From the NCBI GenBank assembly GCA_004193285.1, contig SECP01000049.1, positions 1 through 64,000 of the forward strand: DNA of 64,000 nt. Reading direction: 5' to 3'. Both the position numbers and the translations under genes were made by a program. This DNA is from Myxococcales bacterium (GTDB lineage Bacteria; Myxococcota_A; Polyangia; Polyangiales; Polyangiaceae). The notes beneath the pieces were generated by a model. The model had not been told where the DNA came from and ran no database searches. It was given only the letters and a program-made list of their open reading frames with translations. This document shows, one piece after another, positions 42,880-51,582 of this stretch (positions are counted from its first letter, which is position 1; the number at the start of each line of letters is the position of its first letter).

Positions 42880-43737
42880 ATGGCCGAGCGCACCGCCCCG
42901 CCGACGTTCGACGATCTGGGCACGACGCGCGACGTGACGGCGAGCGGCGTGCGCCTGCGCGTCGTCGAGCGCGGTAGCGGCCCGAAGGTCGTCTTGCTCC
43001 ACAGCCTGTTCATGGATCACTCGACCTGGAGCGCGGTGGCCGCCGAGCTGAGCCGGGACTACTGCGTCATCACGCCCGACCTGCCTGGGTACGGCGAGAG
43101 CGAGAAGCCGGGGCTCGGTCGTTTCGCGTACGACGTGGACGCGTTCACGAGCGCCGTCGCCGATCTCTACGCCGCGCTTTCGCTCGGCCGCGCGAGCGTG
43201 GTGGGGCACGGGCTGGGCGGCTCGATTGCGCTCACGCTAGCGGCGCGCCATCCCGAGCTCGTGTCCAAGCTGGTGGTGGTGGACGCGCTTTCGGAGAGCG
43301 CGGAGCCATGGCTCTATGGCCGGCTCGCGCACCTGCCGCTGGCAGGCAGCCTCGTGTTCAAGCAGCTCCTAGGCCGCGGGCTCTTCGGCGCGTACTTCCG
43401 CGAGCTGTTCCTCGGTGACCCGACCGCGATCACCAACGAAAGACTAGACAATTACTACCGGTTGTTCAACGCGCCCGCGGCGCGGGGTAGCGTGCTCGCC
43501 ACCCTGCGCGCGACGGTAGACACGCGGCCAGTGGCGGCCCAGACGAGCCGGATTCAGCGGCCCACGTTGGTGCTCTGGGGCCGCCGCGACCGGCTGGTGC
43601 CGCCGAGCGTCGGGCAGCGGCTGGCCCGCGAGATCCGCGGCGCGCGCTTCGAGCTGCTCGACAGCGGGCACGCGCCGCAGGAAGAAAGACCGCGCGAGCT
43701 GGCGGACGCGGTACGGCGCTTCCTGCGCGAAGGCTGA
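42880..43737 (+). CDS. Alpha/beta-hydrolase-fold protein with Gly at the nucleophile position
   Basis: A protein of 285 aa from the ATG at 42880. Fold landmarks are clear: VVLLHSLFMDHSTWSAV (oxyanion HG-like loop), ITPDLPGYGESEKP, LVLWGRRDRLVPP (acid Asp) and LLDSGHAPQEE (catalytic His). The nucleophile elbow reads VVGHGLGGSIAL, so residue 111 is Gly where Ser, Asp or Cys is expected. It cannot work by the usual nucleophile mechanism and may be a binding protein, a lyase-type member or one using water directly. The codon is GGG and reads without ambiguity. No signal peptide is present. It is transcribed away from the MerR-like gene. Confidence 0.88.
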   Translation: MAERTAPPTFDDLGTTRDVTASGVRLRVVERGSGPKVVLLHSLFMDHSTWSAVAAELSRDYCVITPDLPGYGESEKPGLGRFAYDVDAFTSAVADLYAALSLGRASVVGHGLGGSIALTLAARHPELVSKLVVVDALSESAEPWLYGRLAHLPLAGSLVFKQLLGRGLFGAYFRELFLGDPTAITNERLDNYYRLFNAPAARGSVLATLRATVDTRPVAAQTSRIQRPTLVLWGRRDRLVPPSVGQRLAREIRGARFELLDSGHAPQEERPRELADAVRRFLREG

Positions 43738-43802
43738 CGGCCCTTCGTTAAGTCTCGACAAGTTGGGCCAGCGCTGGGCCCCGCGCCTACATTGGCCGCG
43801 TC

Positions 43803-44087
43803 ATGCCGAACCTCCGCGCGGTCTTGGTCCTATCCTTCGCCCTCTGCGCAGGCTGCGGGAGCGGCGTCGAGCTACGCGTCTTGAGTAGCGAGCCCGCCAC
43901 CGCGGCTGGACCGGAGCCCGAAGACGCCCCGCTCGAAGACGAGACGGCGCCCAAGCCGGCGCCGCGCATCGGCCCTCCCGGAGGGAGCGGCTCGGGAGCC
44001 CGCTCGGTGATCCCCGCTCAATCCGGGAACGAAGCGGTGGGCGGCTTGCCGGCGGGGATGGGCGGCGGCAGCGGACCACGCGGCTGA
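43803..44087 (+). CDS. Small predicted lipoprotein, overlapping the opposing gene
   Basis: A protein of 94 aa. MPNLRAVLVLSFALCAGC is a good signal peptide with lipobox CAGC. The rest is Pro/Glu/Gly-rich and disordered. It overlaps the end of the convergent receiver gene by 70 bases, and its last 20 residues fall in that overlap. The signal sequence makes it credible, but I have no family support and it may be a chance frame. Confidence 0.5.
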   Translation: MPNLRAVLVLSFALCAGCGSGVELRVLSSEPATAAGPEPEDAPLEDETAPKPAPRIGPPGGSGSGARSVIPAQSGNEAVGGLPAGMGGGSGPRG

Positions 44088-46597
44088 GTCGCCGGCGGAG
44101 TGGCCGCGGCGGGGCGCGGCTCGGACGCCGGCGCGCGAGGCTTGGGGGCGGCCCGCGTCTCGGCTCCGCGCGACGTGTCTGTCGCCGGCTTATCGCCAGT
44201 GCGCGGCTTCGGGGCTTCCGCGGCAGGCTCCACCACAGCGGGCGGCGGCGTGACCACCTCCGCGGGCGGCGGTGGCGGAGTGATGACCTCGGGAGGAGGC
44301 GGAGGGGCTACCGGCTCCGCGGCGGGCGCTTCCGCCCGTGCGGGCTCGGCCGCCTTCGGATCTTCGCTCGGCGTCGCCGAGCCCTTTCGCAAAATCGCGA
44401 ACACGAAGATGCCGAGACCGATGCCGACGAGCACGCCGACCACCTGCATCATCTTGTTGCGGCGGCGCTCCTGCTCGGCCGTGCGCACGACCACGCGGCG
44501 CGGCTCGTGCTCGTCGTCCTCCGCCGCGAAGTGGGGCTCGGCGCCGTGGGGTTCGCCGTACGTCCCCTGCTCGCCGGCGTCGAAGAAGTCATCGTGCAGC
44601 GCCTCGTGGGCAGGGGCTTTGGGGGCCGGGTCCTCGACCTCCGGCAGGCCCTTGCTCGTGGGCTTCACGGCGAGCGGCTCTTCCGCGCTGGTGCCGAGGG
44701 GGCGGGCTTCGGCCGGCAGAGTGCTGCCGGCGCTGCCGAAGCGCTGCGTGGAGCCGAGTGATGAGCTCGGTTCCGGCGCTGCCACCGAGTCAGGCCTACT
44801 CTCGGCCCCGAGCTCGGCGGGAGTGACGGTGCCGAGGGCGAGGGTTTGGCCCAGCGCGGCTTCGCGCTCGCGGCGCCGCTCGACCGCCGGCTCCCGCACC
44901 GTGAGCTCGGCGGGCGCGACCGACCGCTGAGGCTCCGCGGCCGCGGGCTCGGCCGCGGATGTGACTGGGGCCGTTAGGGGCGGAGTGAGCGGAGCCGCGG
45001 AGCTCGCCGGCTCCTCCGCCGGCGCGAGGGGCTCCTCATCCTCCCGCCGCTGCGGGAATGGAATGACCTTGCCCTCCTGTCCGCGCGCCAAGGCTTGAGG
45101 CTCCGCGGGCCGAGACTCGGGCGACGGCGGAGTAGCGATGGCCGGGCTCGCGGCGACGGGAGCGGGGGGAGCCGAGACCGGCGCGCTCGGCACCGGAGCT
45201 GCCGGCTCCGGTGAAGCCGAGGTTTGCGGCGCTGCGCTCCGCATCTCCGCCGGCACGAGCGGACCGAGCCCCGAGTGAGTGCGGTGCGCTTGACGAGGCT
45301 CGAACGCGCTCGCGGCCTGCGCAACGGGAACGGCGTCGTGCACGCTCGGCATGACCACGCGCGGCCGGGATCGGTCCGCGCTGGAGTGCTCCGAGATCGG
45401 GTAGTCGCCGTCGGACAGCATCGGACCCAAACCAGGTGAGGTCTCCGGCGGCACCGAAGGCTCACCGGGCAGCGCGAGCGGAGGGGCGGAGGGGCGCCAC
45501 GAGGGCGCGAGAGGCTCCGCGGGCAAGCGTGGCTCGCTCGAGTACTCCGGCACGACGTCTTCGTCCGTGATCGGCGCGGACCAACGGTCCGGGCGGCTGC
45601 TCACCTGAGGTAGCTCCTCGCTCGGGACCACGTCGTCCTCTGGCGCGCTCTGGGAGATGACGAGCAGCCCCTCGAAGAACAGCTTCGTGATCGTGGAGAG
45701 GGTCGAAAGGTCCTCGAACGGCGAGTCGTCGATCACGTCCAGCAAGGTGCGCTTGCCGTCGAACAAGCGGAGGATGCCGTTGAGGTCGTCCGGAATCTCG
45801 TTCAATCGCTCGACCAACTGCTCGTGATCCACCTCGAAGACGGTAGCGAGCGGCGGCAGCTGCTCCAGGAGGCGGCCCCACTCGTCCACCCGGCGCATGC
45901 CCTCCATGAGCAAGCCCTGAGTGGAAGTCGGAATGATGTCTTCGCGATCGATCGGGCAGAAATCCACCTCGAAGGTGCCGGTCGTCCAGATGAGCGCGCG
46001 GTACACCGCCTCCTCGCCGCGCAAGCGACCGAGCTCGGCGTCCACCACCTTGCCGTCGCGGAAAAAGATGCGCGCCTCTCGGCGGCCGTTCGCGATCTTT
46101 CCCACCCCCGTCTTGCGGCTGATCTCGAAGGTCTGCAGCAAGTCCACCACGCCCATGTCTTCCAGCGAGCCGGAGAGGCGGGTGCGCCGGCTCGTCGGCA
46201 TCGCGGTGGCCATGCGCTCTTGCGTGCGACGCGCGAGCAGTAGGTTCACGCGCGCGATGAGCTCGCGAACGAAAATAGGCTTGGTGAGGTAGTCCTCCAC
46301 CCCCAGCTCGAGCCCGCGAATCTTGTCCTCGATGGACTTTTGACTCGTGAGGAAGACGACAGGAATGTGCGCGTGCTCCGGCCGGTCCTTCATGCGACGG
46401 ACCAGCTCGTAGCCGTCCAGCCGCGGCAACCGCGTATCGCTCAGGATGAGATCCGGCGCCGAGAAGTCGATCTTGGCGAGCGCGTCCGCCCCGTCGCTCG
46501 CCGTCGTCACGCTGTACCCCGACTTCTTCAGGCTAACTTCCAAGACCCGGACGCTACGCGGGTCGGCATCAACCAGAAGGAGCTGTTTCTTTGCCAC
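44018..46597 (-). CDS. Response-regulator/DUF4388-like protein with C-terminal membrane anchor
   Basis: A protein of 859 aa. The receiver domain (about 4-122) has the acidic DAD, phospho-acceptor Asp in LILSDTRLPRLDG (about residue 54) and KPIFVREL. A DUF4388/PATAN-like module follows (about 140-240, LSGSLEDMGVVDLLQTFEISRKTGVGKI). A winged-helix-like part (about 265-320, DLNGILRLFDGKRTLLDVIDDSPFED) comes next. A 350-residue Pro/Ala linker leads to a membrane helix (about 745-767, MMQVVGVLVGIGLGIFVFAIL) and a Pro-rich tail. A receiver tethered to the membrane through a late helix is rare. The start is GTG at 46597; a perfect TTGACA (46669-46674) lies upstream. It follows the kinase gene by 102 bases. 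Confidence 0.85.
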   Translation of the reverse strand: MAKKQLLLVDADPRSVRVLEVSLKKSGYSVTTASDGADALAKIDFSAPDLILSDTRLPRLDGYELVRRMKDRPEHAHIPVVFLTSQKSIEDKIRGLELGVEDYLTKPIFVRELIARVNLLLARRTQERMATAMPTSRRTRLSGSLEDMGVVDLLQTFEISRKTGVGKIANGRREARIFFRDGKVVDAELGRLRGEEAVYRALIWTTGTFEVDFCPIDREDIIPTSTQGLLMEGMRRVDEWGRLLEQLPPLATVFEVDHEQLVERLNEIPDDLNGILRLFDGKRTLLDVIDDSPFEDLSTLSTITKLFFEGLLVISQSAPEDDVVPSEELPQVSSRPDRWSAPITDEDVVPEYSSEPRLPAEPLAPSWRPSAPPLALPGEPSVPPETSPGLGPMLSDGDYPISEHSSADRSRPRVVMPSVHDAVPVAQAASAFEPRQAHRTHSGLGPLVPAEMRSAAPQTSASPEPAAPVPSAPVSAPPAPVAASPAIATPPSPESRPAEPQALARGQEGKVIPFPQRREDEEPLAPAEEPASSAAPLTPPLTAPVTSAAEPAAAEPQRSVAPAELTVREPAVERRREREAALGQTLALGTVTPAELGAESRPDSVAAPEPSSSLGSTQRFGSAGSTLPAEARPLGTSAEEPLAVKPTSKGLPEVEDPAPKAPAHEALHDDFFDAGEQGTYGEPHGAEPHFAAEDDEHEPRRVVVRTAEQERRRNKMMQVVGVLVGIGLGIFVFAILRKGSATPSEDPKAAEPARAEAPAAEPVAPPPPPEVITPPPPPAEVVTPPPAVVEPAAEAPKPRTGDKPATDTSRGAETRAAPKPRAPASEPRPAAATPPATQPRGPLPPPIPAGKPPTASFPD

Positions 46598-46699
46598 TCG
46601 ATACCGCTTGCCTGCCCGTCGTCCCCCAATTGGACGACTTGGGAAAGCGTTGAAGGCTTTCCACCTGCTGTCAAGGCGGCCCGCGCTTTGGTGATCGAT

Positions 46700-48172
46700 T
46701 CAGCGCGCCCAGGGATCCACGATGTCGCCCGAGCCCAGGCCGCGTTTGGCGCCGGTTGGACTTTTTGACGCGGACGTCCGTTTGCTCGGGGTGACGGCGC
46801 GCACGCGGTCAGCCGGCTTGCGGGCGGGTGCGCTTGGAGCCGCGCTCGGAGTAGGGCTCGTAGTAGCCGAGGGGCGAGCGGAGACCGTGATGGTAGGCGC
46901 AGCGCCGCGGGCCGATTCGTCCTTCGGCCCGGGAGTCGCGAGCACCACGTTTGCGCGCGCACCCGGGTCCGCGGGGCGGCGCCGTAGCGTCACGACGAGC
47001 GCGAGACCGAGCACGAACGCGAGGGCAACCCCGAGCGCCGGCCCCCAGCGAAAGGCGCGGCGACTCGGGGAGCTGCGCGTGCTGGGAAGCTCGACCTGGT
47101 CCAACAGCGAGTGAACGAACGGGGCTCGGGCGGGCCGAGCCAGATGCGGCAGACGTTCGTCGAGGTCCGCGAGCAGTAACGCCAGGCCGTCGTAGCGCGC
47201 CTCGGGGCGCTTTTGCAGGCAGCGCAAGATCACGTCCTCCAGCGCGCCCAATGCTTTGAGCTCGGGACAGAGCGAGCTGGGCGGCTCGGGCGTCATATAG
47301 AGGTGCTTCGTCAATACCCCCATGTAGCTGTCCGCCTCGAACGGCACCTTGCCCGTGAACATCTCGTACATGACGATGCCCAGCGCGTAGATGTCCGCGC
47401 GGTGGTCGACGACCTCCCCGGCCGCTTGCTCCGGGCTCATGTAGTGCGGAGTCCCGAACACCACCCCCGCGCGCGTCAGCTTGCTCGAGCCGATCACTTT
47501 GGCCAAGCCGAAGTCCACCACCTTGACCACGTCCGAGCCCGCATCGCCGCGGCCGATGTGAATGTTGTCCGGCTTGAGATCGCGGTGGACGATCGACGCG
47601 TCGTGCGCCGCCTTCAACGCGTGAGCCAGCTGCCGGACCATCTCGAGCGCGCGCGCCGCCGGGAGCGGGCCGCCGGTGCGCAGCAGCGCCGCGAGGGAGT
47701 GCCCCTCCAGCAGCTCCATCACGAAGTAAACCTGGCCCGAGTCCAGGCGGCCGAAGTCGGTGATCTCCACCAGGCCGGGGTGCGACACCGCGGCCGCCGT
47801 TCGCGCCTCTTGAATGAACCGCGCGGCGATCTCGGCGTCTTGAGCCAGATCTTTGCGCAGCGCCTTGAGCGCGAAGCGCTTACCGAGCGCGCGGTGACGC
47901 GCCTCGTACACGATGCCCATGCCGCCCTCGCCGATCACCCGCAGCAGCTCGTAGCGCCCGTCCACCACCGTACCGATGAGCGCGTCCGCCGAGGGGTGCC
48001 AGCCGGCAGTGACGACGAGCGCCGTTCCGTCGAACGGACAGAACCGGCCATCCGGCGAGAAGTGCGCGCCGCAGGTCGGGCAGCTCGTCGCGCGCGGCTC
48101 ATCCGCATCCGCACCGCGCTCCGGGGCGAGCGGGAGCGCGTGACCGAACTGCGGAACGGTGTCGTCGCTCAC
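46700..48172 (-). CDS. Membrane-anchored Ser/Thr protein kinase with N-terminal zinc ribbon
   Basis: A protein of 490 aa starting at GTG in a GTGA overlap with the SPFH gene. A zinc ribbon CPTCGAHFSPDGRFCPFDG lies at about 31-49. The kinase domain (about 72-340) has GEGGMGIVYEA, the VAIK-like FALKAL, HRDLKPDNIHI (catalytic Asp) and VDFGLAK, then GTPHYMSPEQA, so all key residues are present. A membrane helix (about 377-400) follows, and a Pro/Ser/Thr-rich outside tail ends with DPWAR. It is a PknB-type Hanks kinase. Neighbours suggest it works with the SPFH protein and the receiver protein. Substrates are unknown. Confidence 0.94.
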   Translation of the reverse strand: MSDDTVPQFGHALPLAPERGADADEPRATSCPTCGAHFSPDGRFCPFDGTALVVTAGWHPSADALIGTVVDGRYELLRVIGEGGMGIVYEARHRALGKRFALKALRKDLAQDAEIAARFIQEARTAAAVSHPGLVEITDFGRLDSGQVYFVMELLEGHSLAALLRTGGPLPAARALEMVRQLAHALKAAHDASIVHRDLKPDNIHIGRGDAGSDVVKVVDFGLAKVIGSSKLTRAGVVFGTPHYMSPEQAAGEVVDHRADIYALGIVMYEMFTGKVPFEADSYMGVLTKHLYMTPEPPSSLCPELKALGALEDVILRCLQKRPEARYDGLALLLADLDERLPHLARPARAPFVHSLLDQVELPSTRSSPSRRAFRWGPALGVALAFVLGLALVVTLRRRPADPGARANVVLATPGPKDESARGAAPTITVSARPSATTSPTPSAAPSAPARKPADRVRAVTPSKRTSASKSPTGAKRGLGSGDIVDPWAR

Positions 48173-49491
48173 GACATCTTAGTGCCGCACTCGTTGCAGA
48201 AGCGTGCTTGCGGCTGGTTGCCCGCGCCGCAGCTCGGGCAGCGCGCGGTCGGAGCGGGGGCGGCGGCGCCGGCCGGCGCCGGCGCAGGCGCGGCAGCGGG
48301 CGGAGGACCGTAACCGGCCGGCGCCGGCGGCGGCGCGTAGCCCGGCGGCGGGGCTCCGTAGCCGGCCGGAGGCGGACCGTAGCCGGGCGGAGGCCCGTAC
48401 CCTGGCGCGGCGGCGCCGGGGGGAGGATAACCGGGCGGACCGTAGCCAGGCGGAGGCGGGTAGCCAGGCGGAGGATAACCGGGCGGCGGGTAGCCGTAGC
48501 CAGGCGGAACGGCGCGCTGCCCGTAGCCGAGGCCGGCGCCGAGGGCCATGCCCTGCGCCATCGCCGCCGCGGACGCGCCCTCCCCGCCCTGCGCCAACCC
48601 TTGCCCGAGGCCCATGGTCGCCTCTGCCGCCGCGAACTGGTTGTAGCGCTGCATGTCCAGCTGGTTGACGTAACGAGCGCGGTTCTGGAAATCCTGATCC
48701 AGCTGGAACTGACGCGCTTGCGCCTCCGCTTGAGCCTTGGCGACACCGCGCTGCGCGGCGAGCGCCTCTACCTTGGCTTGGGCGATGACGTCTTGCTTTT
48801 CGTCCAGGCGGCGTTGGTCTTCTTCGCTGACGTTGATGTTCAGCTTGCCGATTTCCAGCACCTGAACGCCGCAGTTCGCGAGGTCCGGGCAGTTTTGCAC
48901 GACGCGCCGCCCGACCTCCGGCCCCATCTGCCCGAGGTCCAAAAGGGTGTATTCGCGACTCTTGATGAGCTCGCCCACCGTGCTCTTCAGCCCCATGAAC
49001 AGCAGGTCTTTCACCCACTGCATGGCGCGGTCCGGATTGCCGCCCTGGCCGACGAAGCCGACGAGGAACTTGTACGGGTCCACCACTCGGAACGAGTAGG
49101 TGCCGTTCGCGCGCAGCGTGACACGCAGCTCCAAGTCCGGGTCACGCATGGAGCCGATCTGGTCGCCGAAGGTCTCGTTATAGAGCGGCTTCATCGTGAC
49201 GAAGTAAAGCTCGCTGATGAACGCGTTCCCGCCCGTGAACTGATCCACGAGCGACCCGAGGAACGGAATGTTCTGGGTCGTGAGGGTGTAGGGCTCGCGC
49301 TGGGGGCCGAGTGTGCCCACGTAAAAGCCGTTCTTGAAGAAGAGCACGACCTCGTCGGAGTCCACCGTGAGCTGGCTCCAAAAAGGGAAGTTCTGATCTG
49401 GGTGCTTGTAGAGAACCTTGCCCTTATGTGCGTCCGCGCGCGCAATCATCATCCGCTGCACGCCGCCCTTGACGAAGTCCATGATGCCCAT
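48169..49491 (-). CDS. SPFH-domain protein with PGY repeats and C-terminal zinc ribbon
   Basis: A protein of 440 aa from the ATG at 49491. The N-terminal MGIMDFVKGGVQRMM and SPFH-type beta/alpha core (about 20-220, YNETFGDQIGSMRDPDLELRVTLRANGTYSFRVVDPYKFLVGFVG) resemble the YdjI-like SPFH/virion-core group. A coiled coil (about 220-275) follows. A long PPGYGPP-type Pro/Gly/Tyr repeat region (about 310-400) leads to a zinc ribbon CPSCGAGNQPQARFCNECG. These proteins form large ring or filament assemblies near membranes. The stop overlaps the kinase GTG by 4 bases, so the pair is coupled and the kinase may act on this scaffold. Confidence 0.85.
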   Translation of the reverse strand: MGIMDFVKGGVQRMMIARADAHKGKVLYKHPDQNFPFWSQLTVDSDEVVLFFKNGFYVGTLGPQREPYTLTTQNIPFLGSLVDQFTGGNAFISELYFVTMKPLYNETFGDQIGSMRDPDLELRVTLRANGTYSFRVVDPYKFLVGFVGQGGNPDRAMQWVKDLLFMGLKSTVGELIKSREYTLLDLGQMGPEVGRRVVQNCPDLANCGVQVLEIGKLNINVSEEDQRRLDEKQDVIAQAKVEALAAQRGVAKAQAEAQARQFQLDQDFQNRARYVNQLDMQRYNQFAAAEATMGLGQGLAQGGEGASAAAMAQGMALGAGLGYGQRAVPPGYGYPPPGYPPPGYPPPPGYGPPGYPPPGAAAPGYGPPPGYGPPPAGYGAPPPGYAPPPAPAGYGPPPAAAPAPAPAGAAAPAPTARCPSCGAGNQPQARFCNECGTKMS

Positions 49492-49539
49492 TGCCGCAAG
49501 TGTACACGGGAGCCGGGGCCTCGTGTAGGCTGGACCTCG

Positions 49540-50664
49540 TTGCACGCTGACATCGAGCTAGAGAAGCTGGGGGCATCGGTCCAGAAGGTGCTCGGCGAGG
49601 GAGCCCCGCTCCCGGCGCAGCTGATGGCCGCCAAGGGCATCGTTCCCGGCGCCAAGCCGCACGAGATCGTCATCGCGCTCGCGGTGCTCTCCGGGCGAGA
49701 GGACGAGAAGGTGCGGGCCGCCGCGATGGCCACCCTCGGCAAGCTCCCGCCGCCAATCCTCAACGGCGCGCTGTCGGTGGATCTGCCGGGCAGCGTGATC
49801 GGCCTGCTCGCCTCACCCTACGCCGGCAACCACGAGGTGCTCGAGAAGCTCCTGCGCATGCCGCGGATCACGGGCGGCGCGCTCGAGCTGCTCGCGGGCG
49901 CCGCCGACGAGCGCGCCGGTGAGCTCATCGCCACGAACGAAGAGCTGATGCTGAAGCATCCGACCGTGATCGAGAAGCTCTACATGAACAAGCAGGTCCG
50001 TATGTCCACGGCGGACCGCTTGATCGAGCTGTGCGTTCGCAACGGCATCGAGCTATCCATTCCGGCCTTCAAAGAAGCAGCCCTCGCGATCAAAAACGAG
50101 CTGATCGCCGAGCCTTCCGAGGAGCCCACGTACGACGACGTGCTCTTCAACGACACGCAAAAAGCCGCCGAGGACCTGCCGCTCGGAGAGGGCGAGGACA
50201 CCCACGAAATCGACGAAGAGGGCGAGGAGAAGGTCAAAGAGAAGGCGAAGCCGCTGTACGCGCAGCTCGCGGAGATGACCGTCTCTCAGCGCGTGCGCTG
50301 CGCGACGCTCGGCAGCGCCGCCATGCGGCTCCTGTGCGTGCGAGACAGCAACCGGCTGGTTGCGGCCGCCGCCGCCAAGAGCCCGCTCCTCAAAGAGCCG
50401 GAGGCCGTGCAAATCAGCGCGAGCCGCGTCGTGAGCGAGGACGTCCTGCGCATCTTGGCCATGAACAAGGAGTTCGTGCGCAACTACCAGATCAAGCTGA
50501 ACCTGGTGAGCAACCCGCGCACTCCATTCACGTTCTCGTCCCGGCTCGTGCCCATGCTGCGCGAGAGCGAGCTGAAGATGCTGTCCAAGAGCAAGAACGT
50601 CAGCGGCGCGGTCTCCACCGCCGTCCGCCAACAGCTCGCCAAAAAGAACGCCCGGCAAGGCTGA
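49540..50664 (+). CDS. HEAT-like alpha-helical protein of unknown function
   Basis: A protein of 374 aa from a TTG at 49540, 48 bases from the opposing SPFH start; longer open frame upstream lies across that gene and is not used. Helical repeats (about 10-160) with REDEKVRAAAMATLGKLPP and NHEVLEKLLRMPRITGGALELLA recall HEAT/LRV proteins. An acidic middle (about 195-240) is followed by a second helical part (about 245-360). No catalytic motif is visible. It may be an adaptor or scaffold. The start codon is uncertain. Confidence 0.7.
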   Translation: MHADIELEKLGASVQKVLGEGAPLPAQLMAAKGIVPGAKPHEIVIALAVLSGREDEKVRAAAMATLGKLPPPILNGALSVDLPGSVIGLLASPYAGNHEVLEKLLRMPRITGGALELLAGAADERAGELIATNEELMLKHPTVIEKLYMNKQVRMSTADRLIELCVRNGIELSIPAFKEAALAIKNELIAEPSEEPTYDDVLFNDTQKAAEDLPLGEGEDTHEIDEEGEEKVKEKAKPLYAQLAEMTVSQRVRCATLGSAAMRLLCVRDSNRLVAAAAAKSPLLKEPEAVQISASRVVSEDVLRILAMNKEFVRNYQIKLNLVSNPRTPFTFSSRLVPMLRESELKMLSKSKNVSGAVSTAVRQQLAKKNARQG

Positions 50665-50676
50665 GCCGCGCCGCGC

Positions 50677-51525
50677 TCAGTCGCCGGTCACGCGCTCACG
50701 CCGGCGCTGCAGCTGCGAGAGCCGCGCCGCGCGCTGCTCTTCCGCCTGCTTCACCTTGTCCGGATCGATGAGAAACGGCGCGATGCGCTCGGTTCGCTCG
50801 AAGCGGTCTTTGTACTTCAGCGCCTCGAGCTTGGATTTGAACGGGCCGATGCGCACCCGGTGCCAAAGCCCGCGGTCCGGTACGTGCGCGGCTTGCCGGA
50901 AGGCGCGGTGACCGCGCTTGCGCAGGTCCTCCACGGTTCGGTCCGCGTCCGCTTGCTCCTTGAAGCTCGCTACCTGAAGTTGGAAGCCGCCCTCGCCGCC
51001 CTCCGGGGCGAGCTCGCCGTCCGTCTTGGCGGCCGCAGCGGCGGCGGCCAGATCCGTGAGCGCGTCGCGCGGCGAGGTGATGACCGGCGAGGAGTTGAGC
51101 AGGGTGCCGAGCGGCAACGGCACGACCGGTAAGCGGTCGGTGGCGGGCGGAGGTGCCCCGAGCACGCCGTTCGCAGCCGCTGCTCCCTGCCCTTCCTCTT
51201 GCTTGATGAGCCGACCGCGCTCGTCCTTCACGGCCGCGAGCGCGGTCGTCGGCGAGGTGTCGTCGCTCAAGATGCGCGGGAAGCTCACGTCCTTGCCGTC
51301 GAGCTGCTCCGCCGGCACGCCCGGGCTCTGGGCGCCCTCCACGAGCGCGGCGAGCGGGTCCTGAGTGGACTTGGTCGGGGGCGCGCTCTTCTTGGACATC
51401 ATCACGAACGCGCTCACCACCGCCGCGCCGGCGAGAGAGACGAGCAGCAACGTGCCGATGCGCGACGGCCGTCCGGAGTCCTGCTCCTGAATCTGCTCGA
51501 GGTTTCTCACGTTGACCTGTGCCAT
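50677..51525 (-). CDS. SPOR-domain inner-membrane protein
   Basis: A protein of 282 aa from the ATG at 51525, with AGGA about 8 bases upstream. A membrane helix lies at about 24-44 (IGTLLLVSLAGAAVVSAFVMM). A long polar linker follows, then a SPOR domain (about 180-255) with FQLQVASFKEQADADRTVEDLRKRGHRAF and WHRVRIGPFKSKLEALKYKDRF. SPOR domains bind denuded peptidoglycan glycans at the division septum. It is likely a division or envelope protein. It is convergent with the HEAT-like gene and lies downstream of the nucleotidyltransferase gene, 57 bases away. Confidence 0.9.
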   Translation of the reverse strand: MAQVNVRNLEQIQEQDSGRPSRIGTLLLVSLAGAAVVSAFVMMSKKSAPPTKSTQDPLAALVEGAQSPGVPAEQLDGKDVSFPRILSDDTSPTTALAAVKDERGRLIKQEEGQGAAAANGVLGAPPPATDRLPVVPLPLGTLLNSSPVITSPRDALTDLAAAAAAAKTDGELAPEGGEGGFQLQVASFKEQADADRTVEDLRKRGHRAFRQAAHVPDRGLWHRVRIGPFKSKLEALKYKDRFERTERIAPFLIDPDKVKQAEEQRAARLSQLQRRRERVTGD

Positions 51526-51582
51526 GTGCGGTTCCTGCCTAAGTAGAGGCAAAAGCCGAAAGCGGCCCAGTTTCTGGCGGTC

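Noticed and set aside
48300..48560. Dense repeats that could be taken for a CRISPR or tandem array
   Set aside because: They are codons for PPGYGPP repeats in the SPFH protein, with irregular units and no spacers.
48208..49539. Long plus-strand extension that would fuse onto the HEAT-like gene
   Set aside because: The extension is antisense to the well-supported SPFH gene; the real protein begins near the TTG at 49540.
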